A DNA stretch of 64,000 bases from Opitutia bacterium (GTDB lineage Bacteria > Verrucomicrobiota > Verrucomicrobiia > Opitutales > Opitutaceae). The stretch is from positions 30,462 through 94,461 of the forward strand of contig CANJLB010000012.1 in assembly GCA_947475065.1 (NCBI GenBank), in the 5' to 3' direction. This document shows, piece after piece, positions 17,665-24,688 of the stretch (within the stretch, counting starts at the first letter, position 1; the number at the start of each line of letters is the position of its first letter). The notes under the pieces were generated by a model. That model was given only the letters and a program-made list of their open reading frames with translations, was not told where the DNA came from and did not search any database. The position numbers and the translations under genes are program-made.

Positions 17665-18273
17665 ATGCGTAAAATTTTTCCCGGCCCTGTGGCCCTCATG
17701 CTGGCGCTCACCCTCCCTTTCGCCTCCGTCCGCGCCCAAAACGCATCCGGCCCTTCCGCCGCCGCCATCGAGCTGGCCAATCTTTCTGAGCAAATCCGCG
17801 CTGTCACCGAGCAGATCGGCCGCCTGGAGCAGCGGCTCGATGCTGCGGAAAAGGAAAACGCCGCCCTCCGGGCCCGCCTCGCCGCCGTGCCGCAGGCCGC
17901 CACGGCTTCCGCCGCACAGATCAACGCCGCCGTCGCCGATCTCAACGCCCTCGTCCGCTCCACCGACCAAGCCACGCGGCAGGACATCGCGAAGCAGCTC
18001 AAGGCACTCGCCGACGCCACCAACCTGGCCCTTGACTCCCTCGCCAAGGGCCAGGTCATGCGCCCGCCCGTGACGCCCAGCTTCACCGACGACTATCCGA
18101 AAGACGCCATCCTCCGCTATACCGTGCAAAAGGGTGACTCGCTCGATGTAGTCGCCAAAAAAACCGGCGCAAAGCGCCAGGACATCATCAACGCGAACAA
18201 GCTCGCCAGCCCCTATACCATCCAGCTCGGACAGACGCTCCAGATTCCCGGTGGCAAGCCGCCCTCACCTTGA
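17665..18273 (+). CDS. Exported coiled-coil protein with C-terminal LysM domain
   Basis: A 202-aa protein with a signal peptide (MRKIFPGPVALMLALTLPFA, cleavage likely after VRA near residue 24). A coiled-coil follows (about 37-75: EQIRAVTEQIGRLEQRLDAA), then a linker, then a LysM domain (about 152-197) with YTVQKGDSLDVVAKKTG, RQDIINANKL and QLGQTLQIPG. LysM binds peptidoglycan or other N-acetylglucosamine polymers, so it is probably periplasmic and wall-bound. It lies 50 bases before parB. Confidence 0.85.
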   Translation: MRKIFPGPVALMLALTLPFASVRAQNASGPSAAAIELANLSEQIRAVTEQIGRLEQRLDAAEKENAALRARLAAVPQAATASAAQINAAVADLNALVRSTDQATRQDIAKQLKALADATNLALDSLAKGQVMRPPVTPSFTDDYPKDAILRYTVQKGDSLDVVAKKTGAKRQDIINANKLASPYTIQLGQTLQIPGGKPPSP

Positions 18274-18323
18274 GCCCAGCCCCCACCCTGCCGCCAGATC
18301 CCCAGCTTCTAAACGTTTTCTCC

Positions 18324-19286
18324 ATGCCCTCTGCCCCCCAAAAATCCCGCCTCGGCCGCGGCCTCGGCGGACTCATCGCCGCCGGCGTGCCGCCCAAGCC
18401 CTCTGTTTCTTCTACCCTAGCCGGGGTCGCTGCCCCCGGGGCTCCCTCCTCAGGTGCGGTCGCAGCGAGACCGGCGACATCCCCCGCCACCAACACTGCC
18501 TCCGGTTTCCAGGAAGTCCCCGTCGCGCTCATCGAGCCCAGCCCCTACCAGGCCCGCCGCGAATTTCTCCCCGAACAGCTCGCCGAACTCACGGAAAGTA
18601 TCCGGGCCGAAGGCCTGCTCCAGCCCATCGTCGTGCGCCGCCACGGTGAAAAATTCCAGCTCATCGCCGGCGAGCGCCGCTGGCGCGCGTTCCAGTCGCT
18701 CGCGCTCAAAACCATTCCCGCGCGCCTGGTCGAGGCGAGCAACGCCTCCGCCGCCGCCATCGGCCTGATCGAAAATCTCCAGCGCGAAGGCCTCAACCCG
18801 ATTGAGGAGGCCCACGGCTACGCCAGCCTCGTCCGCGACTTTGACCTCACGCAGGACGCGGCCGCCCAGCGCGTGGGCAAAGGCCGCGCCACCGTCGCCA
18901 ACGCCCTCCGCCTGCTCTCGCTCGACGCCGAACTGCAAGGCTACCTCGCCAAAAACCTCCTCTCCGTCGGCCACGCCAAGGTTTTGCTCGGCCTCGCCGA
19001 CCCCGCGCAGCGCGCCCTGCTCGCCCGCCGTGTCATCGAGGACGGCCTCAGCGTCCGTGCCGCCGAGCAGCTCGTGTCGGCCGGCAAGCCCGGCGCAGCC
19101 CACCGTCGTCGCAAACTCCCCGCCGCCGACGCCGGCGCGGTCGCCGACATCGAGAAAAAGCTCACCTCCCATCTCGGCGCACGTGTCGCCGTGCAGCACA
19201 CGCCCAAGCTCGGCAAAATCATCATCGAGTATCGCGGCAACGACGACCTGCAGCGCATCCTGGAAAAAATCGGCCTGCCCGTGTAG
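18324..19286 (+). CDS. parB: Chromosome-partitioning protein ParB
   Basis: DNA-binding CTPase that loads at parS sites for chromosome segregation. It is 320 aa. The N-terminus MPSAPQKSRLGRGLGGLIA is the standard ParA-interacting motif. A low-complexity linker (about 30-62) follows, then the ParB core with LIEPSPYQARREF, ELTESIRAEGLLQPIVVRR and GERRWRAF, the helix-turn-helix (LTQDAAAQRVGKGRATVANA) and the dimer domain ending RILEKIGLPV. No parA is adjacent. The last 96 bases are duplicated in decayed form at 21230-21325. The ATG at 18324 is used; the frame is open a little further upstream. Confidence 0.96.
   Translation: MPSAPQKSRLGRGLGGLIAAGVPPKPSVSSTLAGVAAPGAPSSGAVAARPATSPATNTASGFQEVPVALIEPSPYQARREFLPEQLAELTESIRAEGLLQPIVVRRHGEKFQLIAGERRWRAFQSLALKTIPARLVEASNASAAAIGLIENLQREGLNPIEEAHGYASLVRDFDLTQDAAAQRVGKGRATVANALRLLSLDAELQGYLAKNLLSVGHAKVLLGLADPAQRALLARRVIEDGLSVRAAEQLVSAGKPGAAHRRRKLPAADAGAVADIEKKLTSHLGARVAVQHTPKLGKIIIEYRGNDDLQRILEKIGLPV
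18418..18443 (+). repeat. GC-rich palindrome in the parB linker
   Basis: CCGGGG (18421-18426) and CCCCGG (18434-18439) form a short inverted repeat in the variable linker of parB, in frame and encoding the AGVAAPGAP part. A second, weaker inverted repeat (GGTCGCTGC with GCAGCGAGACC) spans about 18425-18472. It may be a decayed coding palindromic insertion like those in leuS and ispA, but the linker is naturally low-complexity. Confidence 0.35.
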
Positions 19287-19294
19287 CTTGAGCC

Positions 19295-21172
19295 ATGAGC
19301 GAAACCCGCGAAGCGACGGACCCGGCCGGCCAGGCCAGACGTCTCTCGCGGCCATGGCTGGCCGGGCGCTTTCCGCTGGTCGCCGAACTGCGCGCCTACT
19401 CCCGGGAAAAATTCAACGCCGACCTGCTCGCTGGCGCCAACGTCGCCCTTGTTTCCATCCCGCAGGCCGTCGCTTTTGCGCTCATCGCCGGGCTGCCGCC
19501 ACTCATGGTCATCATGTGCGTGGTCGTCGGAGGCTTCGTCTGTGCGCTGTTCTCCTCGTCGCGCCATCTGGTGTTTGGACCGACCAACTCCATCAGCCTG
19601 TTGCTCGCCGCGACGATCTACTCGTTTCGCGATGCCACCCTCACGCCTGCGCAAATCGCCCTGCTGCTCGCCTTCCTCATCGGCTGCTTTCAGCTCGGCG
19701 CCGGCCTCGCGCAGCTCGGTCGGCTGACGCAGTTCATCTCGCGCTCGGTCATCATCGCCTACAGCACCGCCATCGGCCTGCTGCTCGCGGCGGCGCAGCT
19801 TCCGCACGTGCTCGGGCTCACGGCGGAGCGGGACCGCTTTTTCCCCGGCCTGTGGCACGCAGCGGGGCAGCTCGCACGGCTGGAGTTCAATCCGTGGGCC
19901 GCCGTCCTCGGCGGGACCACGCTGCTGCTCTTTCACGCCGTCGAACGGTTCGCGCCCAAAATTCCCGCCGAACTGCCCGTGCTGGTGCTGCTGGCGCTCT
20001 TCGCCAAATACGCCGGTCTGGGCGTGCTCGGCATCCGCACCATCGCCGACGAAGGCGCCCTCGCCGCCGGGCTGCCGACGTTCCTGGGACTCCCGCTGAA
20101 TGTACACCACCTCCATGTGGTGCCGCCGCTGCTCGGGGCGGCGCTCGCCATCGCCATTCTCGGCATGCTTGAGGCCGTTTCCATCGCCAAGACACTGGCT
20201 GCGCGTTCCGGTCAGAGGCTCGATGCCAACCAAGAGCTGGTCGCCATGGGCCTGGCCAATCTGGCGTGCAGCGCCTACGGGGCCATGCCCGGTTCGGCCT
20301 CGTTCGCCCGCAGCGGGGCCAATCTCCAGAGCGGCGCACGCACGCAGGTGGCGGCGCTGTCGAGCAGCGTCCTTGTACTTGGCGCCATTTTCTTCGTCTC
20401 GCCGCTCATCAATTTCATTCCCCTGCCATGCCTCGCGGCGCACCTGATCCGCATCGGGCTCAAGACCCTGCATCTCACCCCCATCCGCATCGCTTGCCGC
20501 GCCACGCGCTCCGACGCCATCGTGTTCGTCACCACGCTGCTCGCGGCGGTTCTTCTCCAGCTCGACATCGCCATCTATGTCGGCGTCGGCATCTCGCTCG
20601 CGCTCTTTCTCCGCAAGGCCGGCGCGCCGTCGCTGGTCGAATATGGCTTTGATGAACAAGGCCACCTCGCCCAACTCGGCGGATCCGCCGCGCGCAGCCA
20701 CGCCGCCATCTCCATCGTCCACGTCGAAGGCGAGCTGTTTTTCGGCGCGGCTGACCTGTTTCAGGAGCAGGTGCGCCTCCTCGCCGACGACCGGCAGATC
20801 AAGGCCGTCATCCTCCGGATGAAAAACGCGCGCCACCTCGACGCCACCTCGGTGATGTCGCTGCTGGAGCTGCATGCCCACCTGCGGCAGACCGGCAGGC
20901 ACCTGATCATGAGCGGCCTCAGCCCTGACGTGGAACGCGTGCTGCGGAACAGCGGCGCCGAGGAAACCATCGGCCGCGAAAATCTCTTCCCAGCCGAGAC
21001 CAACCTCACGATGAGCACCAAGCGTGCCCTGCTCCGCGCCCGCGAGCTGCTGCGCGAGGACGGTGAAACCGCCAAACCCGACCTGCGCTTTTTCTACGAT
21101 CAAGCCCGCCAGCCAGCCCCCGTCGGTGGCCCGGCCGCAGCACCGGAAACGGCGGAGGATTACCAGATCTGA
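19295..21172 (+). CDS. SulP-family anion permease with STAS domain
   Basis: A 625-aa inner-membrane anion transporter (sulfate, bicarbonate or similar). The membrane core begins with the SulP motif NADLLAGANVALVSIPQAVA, followed by about 10-12 spans including SRSVIIAYSTAIGLLLAAAQ and AAILGMLEAVSIAKTL-like segments (AIAILGMLEAVSIAKTLAA). The cytoplasmic STAS domain (about 470-580) contains IVHVEGELFFGAADLF and DATSVMSLLELHAHL. Substrate cannot be told from sequence. It begins 8 bases after parB and is followed by a decayed parB 3' end, suggesting insertion into or beside parB. Confidence 0.93.
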   Translation: MSETREATDPAGQARRLSRPWLAGRFPLVAELRAYSREKFNADLLAGANVALVSIPQAVAFALIAGLPPLMVIMCVVVGGFVCALFSSSRHLVFGPTNSISLLLAATIYSFRDATLTPAQIALLLAFLIGCFQLGAGLAQLGRLTQFISRSVIIAYSTAIGLLLAAAQLPHVLGLTAERDRFFPGLWHAAGQLARLEFNPWAAVLGGTTLLLFHAVERFAPKIPAELPVLVLLALFAKYAGLGVLGIRTIADEGALAAGLPTFLGLPLNVHHLHVVPPLLGAALAIAILGMLEAVSIAKTLAARSGQRLDANQELVAMGLANLACSAYGAMPGSASFARSGANLQSGARTQVAALSSSVLVLGAIFFVSPLINFIPLPCLAAHLIRIGLKTLHLTPIRIACRATRSDAIVFVTTLLAAVLLQLDIAIYVGVGISLALFLRKAGAPSLVEYGFDEQGHLAQLGGSAARSHAAISIVHVEGELFFGAADLFQEQVRLLADDRQIKAVILRMKNARHLDATSVMSLLELHAHLRQTGRHLIMSGLSPDVERVLRNSGAEETIGRENLFPAETNLTMSTKRALLRARELLREDGETAKPDLRFFYDQARQPAPVGGPAAAPETAEDYQI

Positions 21173-21229
21173 CACTGATCGCCGACATCGGGAAACCCCG
21201 CCTCGCATCCCGACCGCACTCGCTTCCCC

Positions 21230-21325
21230 GTGCAGCTCACGCCAAAGCTCGGCAAAATCATCATCGAAGATCGCGGCAACGAGGTTTCGCAGCGTATTTT
21301 CGAATAATCCAGCGTGCCGGAGTGA
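21230..21325 (+). pseudogene. Decayed duplicate of the parB 3' end
   Basis: In frame, these 32 codons align one-to-one with the last 32 codons of parB (19191-19286), including the position of the final stop. The first 53 bases differ at only 4 positions; both encode the TPKLGKIIIE core. The copy has an extra internal stop (TAA at 21305-21307) and no start or upstream ParB homology. It lies immediately downstream of sulP, so the two parB tails flank the transporter gene. Confidence 0.85.
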
Positions 21326-21335
21326 GACTTCTCCG

Positions 21336-21920
21336 CTATTGCGTTTTCGCCGGTTCAGCCGGCATTTTTGCTTCTGGTTGCGGCTTGGGCAAGGGAACGT
21401 GCTGTTCCAGAACTTCGAACAGCTTCAGCGCATTTGGACTGTGCGAATCGAAGCCATTACCCGTGGCACCAAAGGGCGTAACCGGCAGCGTGTATCCCGA
21501 ACAATCCCAGCAAACCGACGTCTGGAAAATGATCTGCCCGCCTTGTTTGAATTGAAGTCCGTAAACAGGTGAAAAGCACAGCGCGGCATATTCGTGACCG
21601 AACCTCAAGTGCCGCCACAACTCCGACACTGTCTGCGCGTCCTGACCGATTAATGTCTTGTGTCCACGGGTTCCCTTCGGAGTAAAGAAAACGCCAAGAA
21701 AGCCTTGCGTGTGATCGACACTCGCATCGTCCAAAGTGAAAACCTCCACCGTATCAATGGCAGGAAGATTCCGCCCGTAATCTTCGGAAGCCATCACGAT
21801 TCGTCCGAGGGCATAGGCCCGCGCCTGCCGCAACCAGAAATTGCGTGACAAATAAAAGGCCAAGGCCAACGAGCCAAGGACACCGAGCGCAATCAATGTT
21901 CGCCGCTTCCAAGCCTTCAT
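21336..21920 (-). CDS. Membrane-anchored protein of unknown function
   Basis: A 194-aa protein starting MKAWKRRTLIALGVLGSLAL (ATG 21920). It has a positively charged N-terminus, one span (about 8-25), then an extracytoplasmic domain with FLGVFFTPKGTRGHKTLIG, QTSVCWDCSGYTLPVTPFG and a Pro-rich tail. Two Cys in CWDC could be a redox or metal pair. I recognise no family. The divergently oriented neighbour is ispA, which starts 92 bases away. Confidence 0.65.
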   Translation of the reverse strand: MKAWKRRTLIALGVLGSLALAFYLSRNFWLRQARAYALGRIVMASEDYGRNLPAIDTVEVFTLDDASVDHTQGFLGVFFTPKGTRGHKTLIGQDAQTVSELWRHLRFGHEYAALCFSPVYGLQFKQGGQIIFQTSVCWDCSGYTLPVTPFGATGNGFDSHSPNALKLFEVLEQHVPLPKPQPEAKMPAEPAKTQ

Positions 21921-22012
21921 GCACGACCCAGCAAACGTACCACCCGTGACGGCGCGAGCGCAAAAGACAATTGCCATCCGACCCGTGCAAGGACGGCATG
22001 AGTGGCACAGGT

Positions 22013-22996
22013 ATGGACTTCACCGCCCAGCTCAACGCCCACGTCGCCCGTGTCGAACGCGGCCTAGCCGACCTCGTGCCCGCCGCCGGCACGCGCCCCA
22101 TGCGGCTGCATACTGCCATGCGATACTCGCTGGAAGCCGGCGGCAAACGCCTGCGCCCCGTCCTCGTCCTCGCCGCAGCCGAGCTGTTCGCTCCGGTTTC
22201 GAAATCGAAAATCGAAAATCCAAAATCCAAAATCCCCGCCGCACTCGCAGCGGCGGTGGCCGTTGAGTGTGTCCACACCTACTCCCTCATCCACGACGAT
22301 CTGCCGTGCATGGACAACGATGATCTCCGCCGCGGCCGCCCCACCGCGCACCGGCAATTTGACGAGGCCACCGCGCTCCTCGCCGGCGACGCGCTCCTCA
22401 CCCACGCCTTCGCGCTGCTCGCTGAAAATTATGCCACCGCCACCGCCCCCGCCCCCGCCCTCGCGACCGCGCTCGTCCGCGAACTCGCCGCCGCCGCCGG
22501 CAGCCGCCGCCTCATCGGCGGCCAGATGGAGGACCTGCTCGCCGAGAAAAAATCCGACGCCACGCCGGGCGAACTGGAGTTTATCCACCTCAATAAAACC
22601 GCCGCCATGATTGAGGCCGCGCTCGTGATGGGCGGGCTTGTGGGCTTGGCAGCGCGACCGCCCTCGGTCGCCCCAGCCTCAACGGAGCGACCGGGGGCGG
22701 TCGCGATCCCACCAGAAATCGCCACGCTCCGCGCTGCCGGCCGCCACCTCGGCCTCGCGTTCCAAATCATTGACGACCTGCTCGACGCCACCGCGAGCAC
22801 CTCGACCCTCGGCAAAACTGCCGGCAAGGACGCCAAGGCCGGCAAGACGACTTTCGTGAAACTTCACGGCCTCGCCGCCGCCCGCGCCCGCGCCGACGCC
22901 GAGTCAGCCGCTGCCATCGCCGAATTCAAACAGCTCCCAGGCCAGGCCCCGTTTCTCGTCGCGCTCACCGAGCAGATGCAATCGCGGAAACGCTGA
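22013..22996 (+). CDS. ispA: Polyprenyl (farnesyl/geranyl-type) diphosphate synthase
   Basis: Condenses isopentenyl diphosphate with allylic diphosphates for isoprenoid lipids. About 327 aa from the ATG at 22013 (an ATG at 21998 is possible). Key motifs: AMRYSLEAGGKRLRPVLV near residue 37, the first Asp-rich motif DDLPCMDNDDLRRGRPTAH, KTAAMIEAAL, and the second Asp-rich motif FQIIDDLLD. Two in-frame foreign stretches break the alignment with ordinary family members: a heptamer repeat (22201-22235) before the first Asp-rich motif, and a palindrome (22654-22704) before the second. Catalytic parts are intact. Confidence 0.93.
   Translation: MDFTAQLNAHVARVERGLADLVPAAGTRPMRLHTAMRYSLEAGGKRLRPVLVLAAAELFAPVSKSKIENPKSKIPAALAAAVAVECVHTYSLIHDDLPCMDNDDLRRGRPTAHRQFDEATALLAGDALLTHAFALLAENYATATAPAPALATALVRELAAAAGSRRLIGGQMEDLLAEKKSDATPGELEFIHLNKTAAMIEAALVMGGLVGLAARPPSVAPASTERPGAVAIPPEIATLRAAGRHLGLAFQIIDDLLDATASTSTLGKTAGKDAKAGKTTFVKLHGLAAARARADAESAAAIAEFKQLPGQAPFLVALTEQMQSRKR
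22201..22235 (+). repeat. Five tandem 7-bp repeats inside ispA
   Basis: Five units of (G/A)AAATC(G/C) in a row, 35 bases, in frame, reading as KSKIENPKSKI. Same heptamer as at 14164-14205 and, on the other strand, 25287-25321. Confidence 0.9.
22654..22704 (+). repeat. Palindromic element inside ispA
   Basis: Two 18-base arms (22654-22671 and 22687-22704) are reverse complements with one mismatch, separated by 15 bases. They form a strong hairpin in the coding strand. The reading frame continues through it (ARPPSVAPASTERPGAVAIP) at a place where the enzyme family normally has a short loop. Confidence 0.85.
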
Positions 22997-23100
22997 AGAA
23001 CGGAAACACGGAGAAATTGAAGCAGGAAGCCAGGAAACCCGGAATCATGGCTTCTTGGCTTCCCCCTTAAAATTTCCGTCCCTCCGTCCTTCGGCAATTC

Positions 23101-23802
23101 TCAGCTTCCGCTCCGCCGCTTCGAGATGCGCTCCCGCACGCCCTTCACGGCCTGGCGTAACGCGCTGGGTTTCTTGTCCCGCACCATGAGCCATTTCGTG
23201 TGCGGCACCGGCATCCGCCAGAGATGCTCGGGCGTGGTGTTTTTTTCCGCCACGGCGGGGGCGAGGTTCACGCCCGCGCGGCCCAAGGTGTGCCGCACAA
23301 ATGCCGAGCAGTAGAACGCTTTTTCCTGCCCGAGCAGGTTTTCCTTCGGCTGCCACTTTGGATGCCGCAGCGCCCAGACCGTGCCCACGATCTCGCGCAA
23401 CGAATACCGCGTGCCAACGGACGCCAACTCCAGCGCGTGGCCGAGCGCCGACTGCTCCTGTTCCGTAGTGAGACCGAGGTCAATCACGCCCACCGCAGGG
23501 TAGGCGGAATCATCGGTGTATTTGGCGATGCGGTTTTCCTGCACACCGAGGCGGATGATCTTTCGCTGGATGTCGAGGTCGGACTCGATAATCCAATGAT
23601 GCCCGTCGGCCCGGCGCCCCTGGAAAAGAAACGCGTGCGACCAATGGCTCCACGCGCCCCCCTCGTCGAGATGCCGCTGTGCGCGAGCGATGAGGCGGTT
23701 GGCCGGCTCCGAACCGCCGACGAGGCCGATCCGCCCGGGCCGCGCATGCGCCTCGAAAAACTCACGGTTAGAAAGGCCGGTGACAACGATGGGGGCGCTC
23801 AT
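23101..23802 (-). CDS. Permuted NlpC/P60-type (YiiX/YebB-like) putative cysteine hydrolase
   Basis: A 233-aa protein. An early strand region RIGLVGGSEPANRLIARAQ is followed by WSHWSHAFLFQGRR (candidate His), then an acidic HHWIIESDLD, and late EKAFYCSAFVRHTLGRAG (candidate catalytic Cys with following helix). His before Cys is the circularly permuted papain-like arrangement of the YiiX/YebB group. No signal peptide is seen, so the substrate is probably not periplasmic wall. Basic C-terminus (RERISKRRSGS). Function is inferred from the motif order only. Confidence 0.6.
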   Translation of the reverse strand: MSAPIVVTGLSNREFFEAHARPGRIGLVGGSEPANRLIARAQRHLDEGGAWSHWSHAFLFQGRRADGHHWIIESDLDIQRKIIRLGVQENRIAKYTDDSAYPAVGVIDLGLTTEQEQSALGHALELASVGTRYSLREIVGTVWALRHPKWQPKENLLGQEKAFYCSAFVRHTLGRAGVNLAPAVAEKNTTPEHLWRMPVPHTKWLMVRDKKPSALRQAVKGVRERISKRRSGS

Positions 23803-23953
23803 GGGGGTTGGGGCAAAGTGAATCTGGTATTCAGGAAGTCATGAAACTGGCGACGTTCCCCGCAAGTCGAATAGGAGTATGAAATCTCAAGGAGCCTCTG
23901 AAAAACCCTATGATAATATGGAACATATTAAGAAAGAAAGGGTAACAGGACAG

Positions 23954-24112
23954 ATGAACCAGCAGACGAGTTTTCTATCCTTGGGTTGCCTGACAAAACG
24001 CACGCGCGCGGATCAGTTTCTCGACGAGATGAACCGGGTGGTGCCGTGGAGTGAGCTGGCGGCAGTCAGGCCCGTGCCTTCAAGGAGCGAGAAGGAGGCA
24101 ATGGCTGTCTAG
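23954..24112 (+). pseudogene. IS5-family transposase fragment (N-terminus only)
   Basis: Residues MNQQTSFLSLGCLTKRTRAD and QFLDEMNRVVPWSEL match the start of IS5-type transposases, where VVPW begins the conserved N-terminal part. After about 35 residues the match ends and the frame closes. A GGAGCCTCTGAAAAACCC stretch upstream (about 23891-23908) could be the old left terminal repeat; no right end is visible. Confidence 0.7.
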
Positions 24113-24348
24113 CGCTGGGCGGGGTTGAGCTGAAAGTGCTTCTTGCCGTCCTGCTTGATGCCGGCGTTCTGCTCGCCAGCCCACTTCTCGGCGGTCTCAA
24201 TGGATGCGAACAGCTTGAACCGGCGCACCCCTGCGAGTCGGGCGGGGACGGTCACGCGGTAGGAACGGCCAAAGTCCGTTCCCTCGCTGCGGTTGATGAG
24301 TTCGCTGACGGTGATGCCGCTCCCTGCCGGGTATTGCCAGCGTCTCAA
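24109..24348 (-). pseudogene. Probable tyrosine-integrase N-terminal fragment beside tRNA-Asp
   Basis: The readable part contains SYRVTVPARLAGVRRFKLFA and SIETAEKWAGEQNAGIKQDG. The pattern (aromatic-V-x-V-P-A-R..., then 'aligned' Lys/Ala helix with A-x-x-x-A-G-I) resembles the arm-type N-terminal domain of tyrosine recombinases. The frame starts at a TTG but is open upstream into the tRNA gene, and it ends without the catalytic domain. Its location just outside the tRNA 3' end is what an old island integrase would leave. Identification is tentative. Confidence 0.45.
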
Positions 24349-24446
24349 ATTATTTTGCCGATGCGTGCCATTCGCTTCCGACGTGTGCCGGAAGGTGCTC
24401 TCAATGTCACCCTCTTTGAGAGAAATTTCGTAACCACTTGATAAAC

Positions 24447-24523
24447 TGGCGGGATGGACGGGACTCGAACCCGCGACCTTCTGCGTGACAGGCAGACGCT
24501 CTAACCAACTGAGCTACCACCCC
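24447..24523 (-). tRNA. tRNA-Asp (anticodon GTC)
   Basis: A 77-nt cloverleaf. Acceptor GGGGTGG with CCATCCC (one G-T pair), then G and encoded CCA. D-arm TAGCTCAGTTGGTTAGAGC, anticodon arm TCTGC-CTGTCAC-GCAGA (anticodon GTC), T-loop GGTTCGAGTCC. Confidence 0.97.
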
Positions 24524-24539
24524 AAAAAATGGAAAGTGA

Positions 24540-24569
24540 ATCATCGTGAATCGCCCGCAAGGTAGTCAA
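24540..24569 (-). promoter_or_regulatory. Candidate tRNA-Asp promoter
   Basis: On the minus strand TTGACT (24569-24564) and GATGAT (24545-24540) are separated by 18 bases. GATGAT ends 17 bases before the tRNA 5' end. The spacing fits a sigma-70 promoter starting close to the tRNA. Confidence 0.4.
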
Positions 24570-24688
24570 GTGATTTTCCGAGGTGTCCTCGCTCCGCCAT
24601 CAATGAAGCGGCCGGAGCCTCCTATCCGCAGGGTCCCGTCCGTGCCGGCATCGCGGCAAAGGCATCCCCATCACTGCCAACAAAACGC

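Noticed and set aside
18941..21208. 755-codon minus-strand frame
   Set aside because: Shadow of sulP and the end of parB; composition is Gly/Arg/Glu-rich without motifs.
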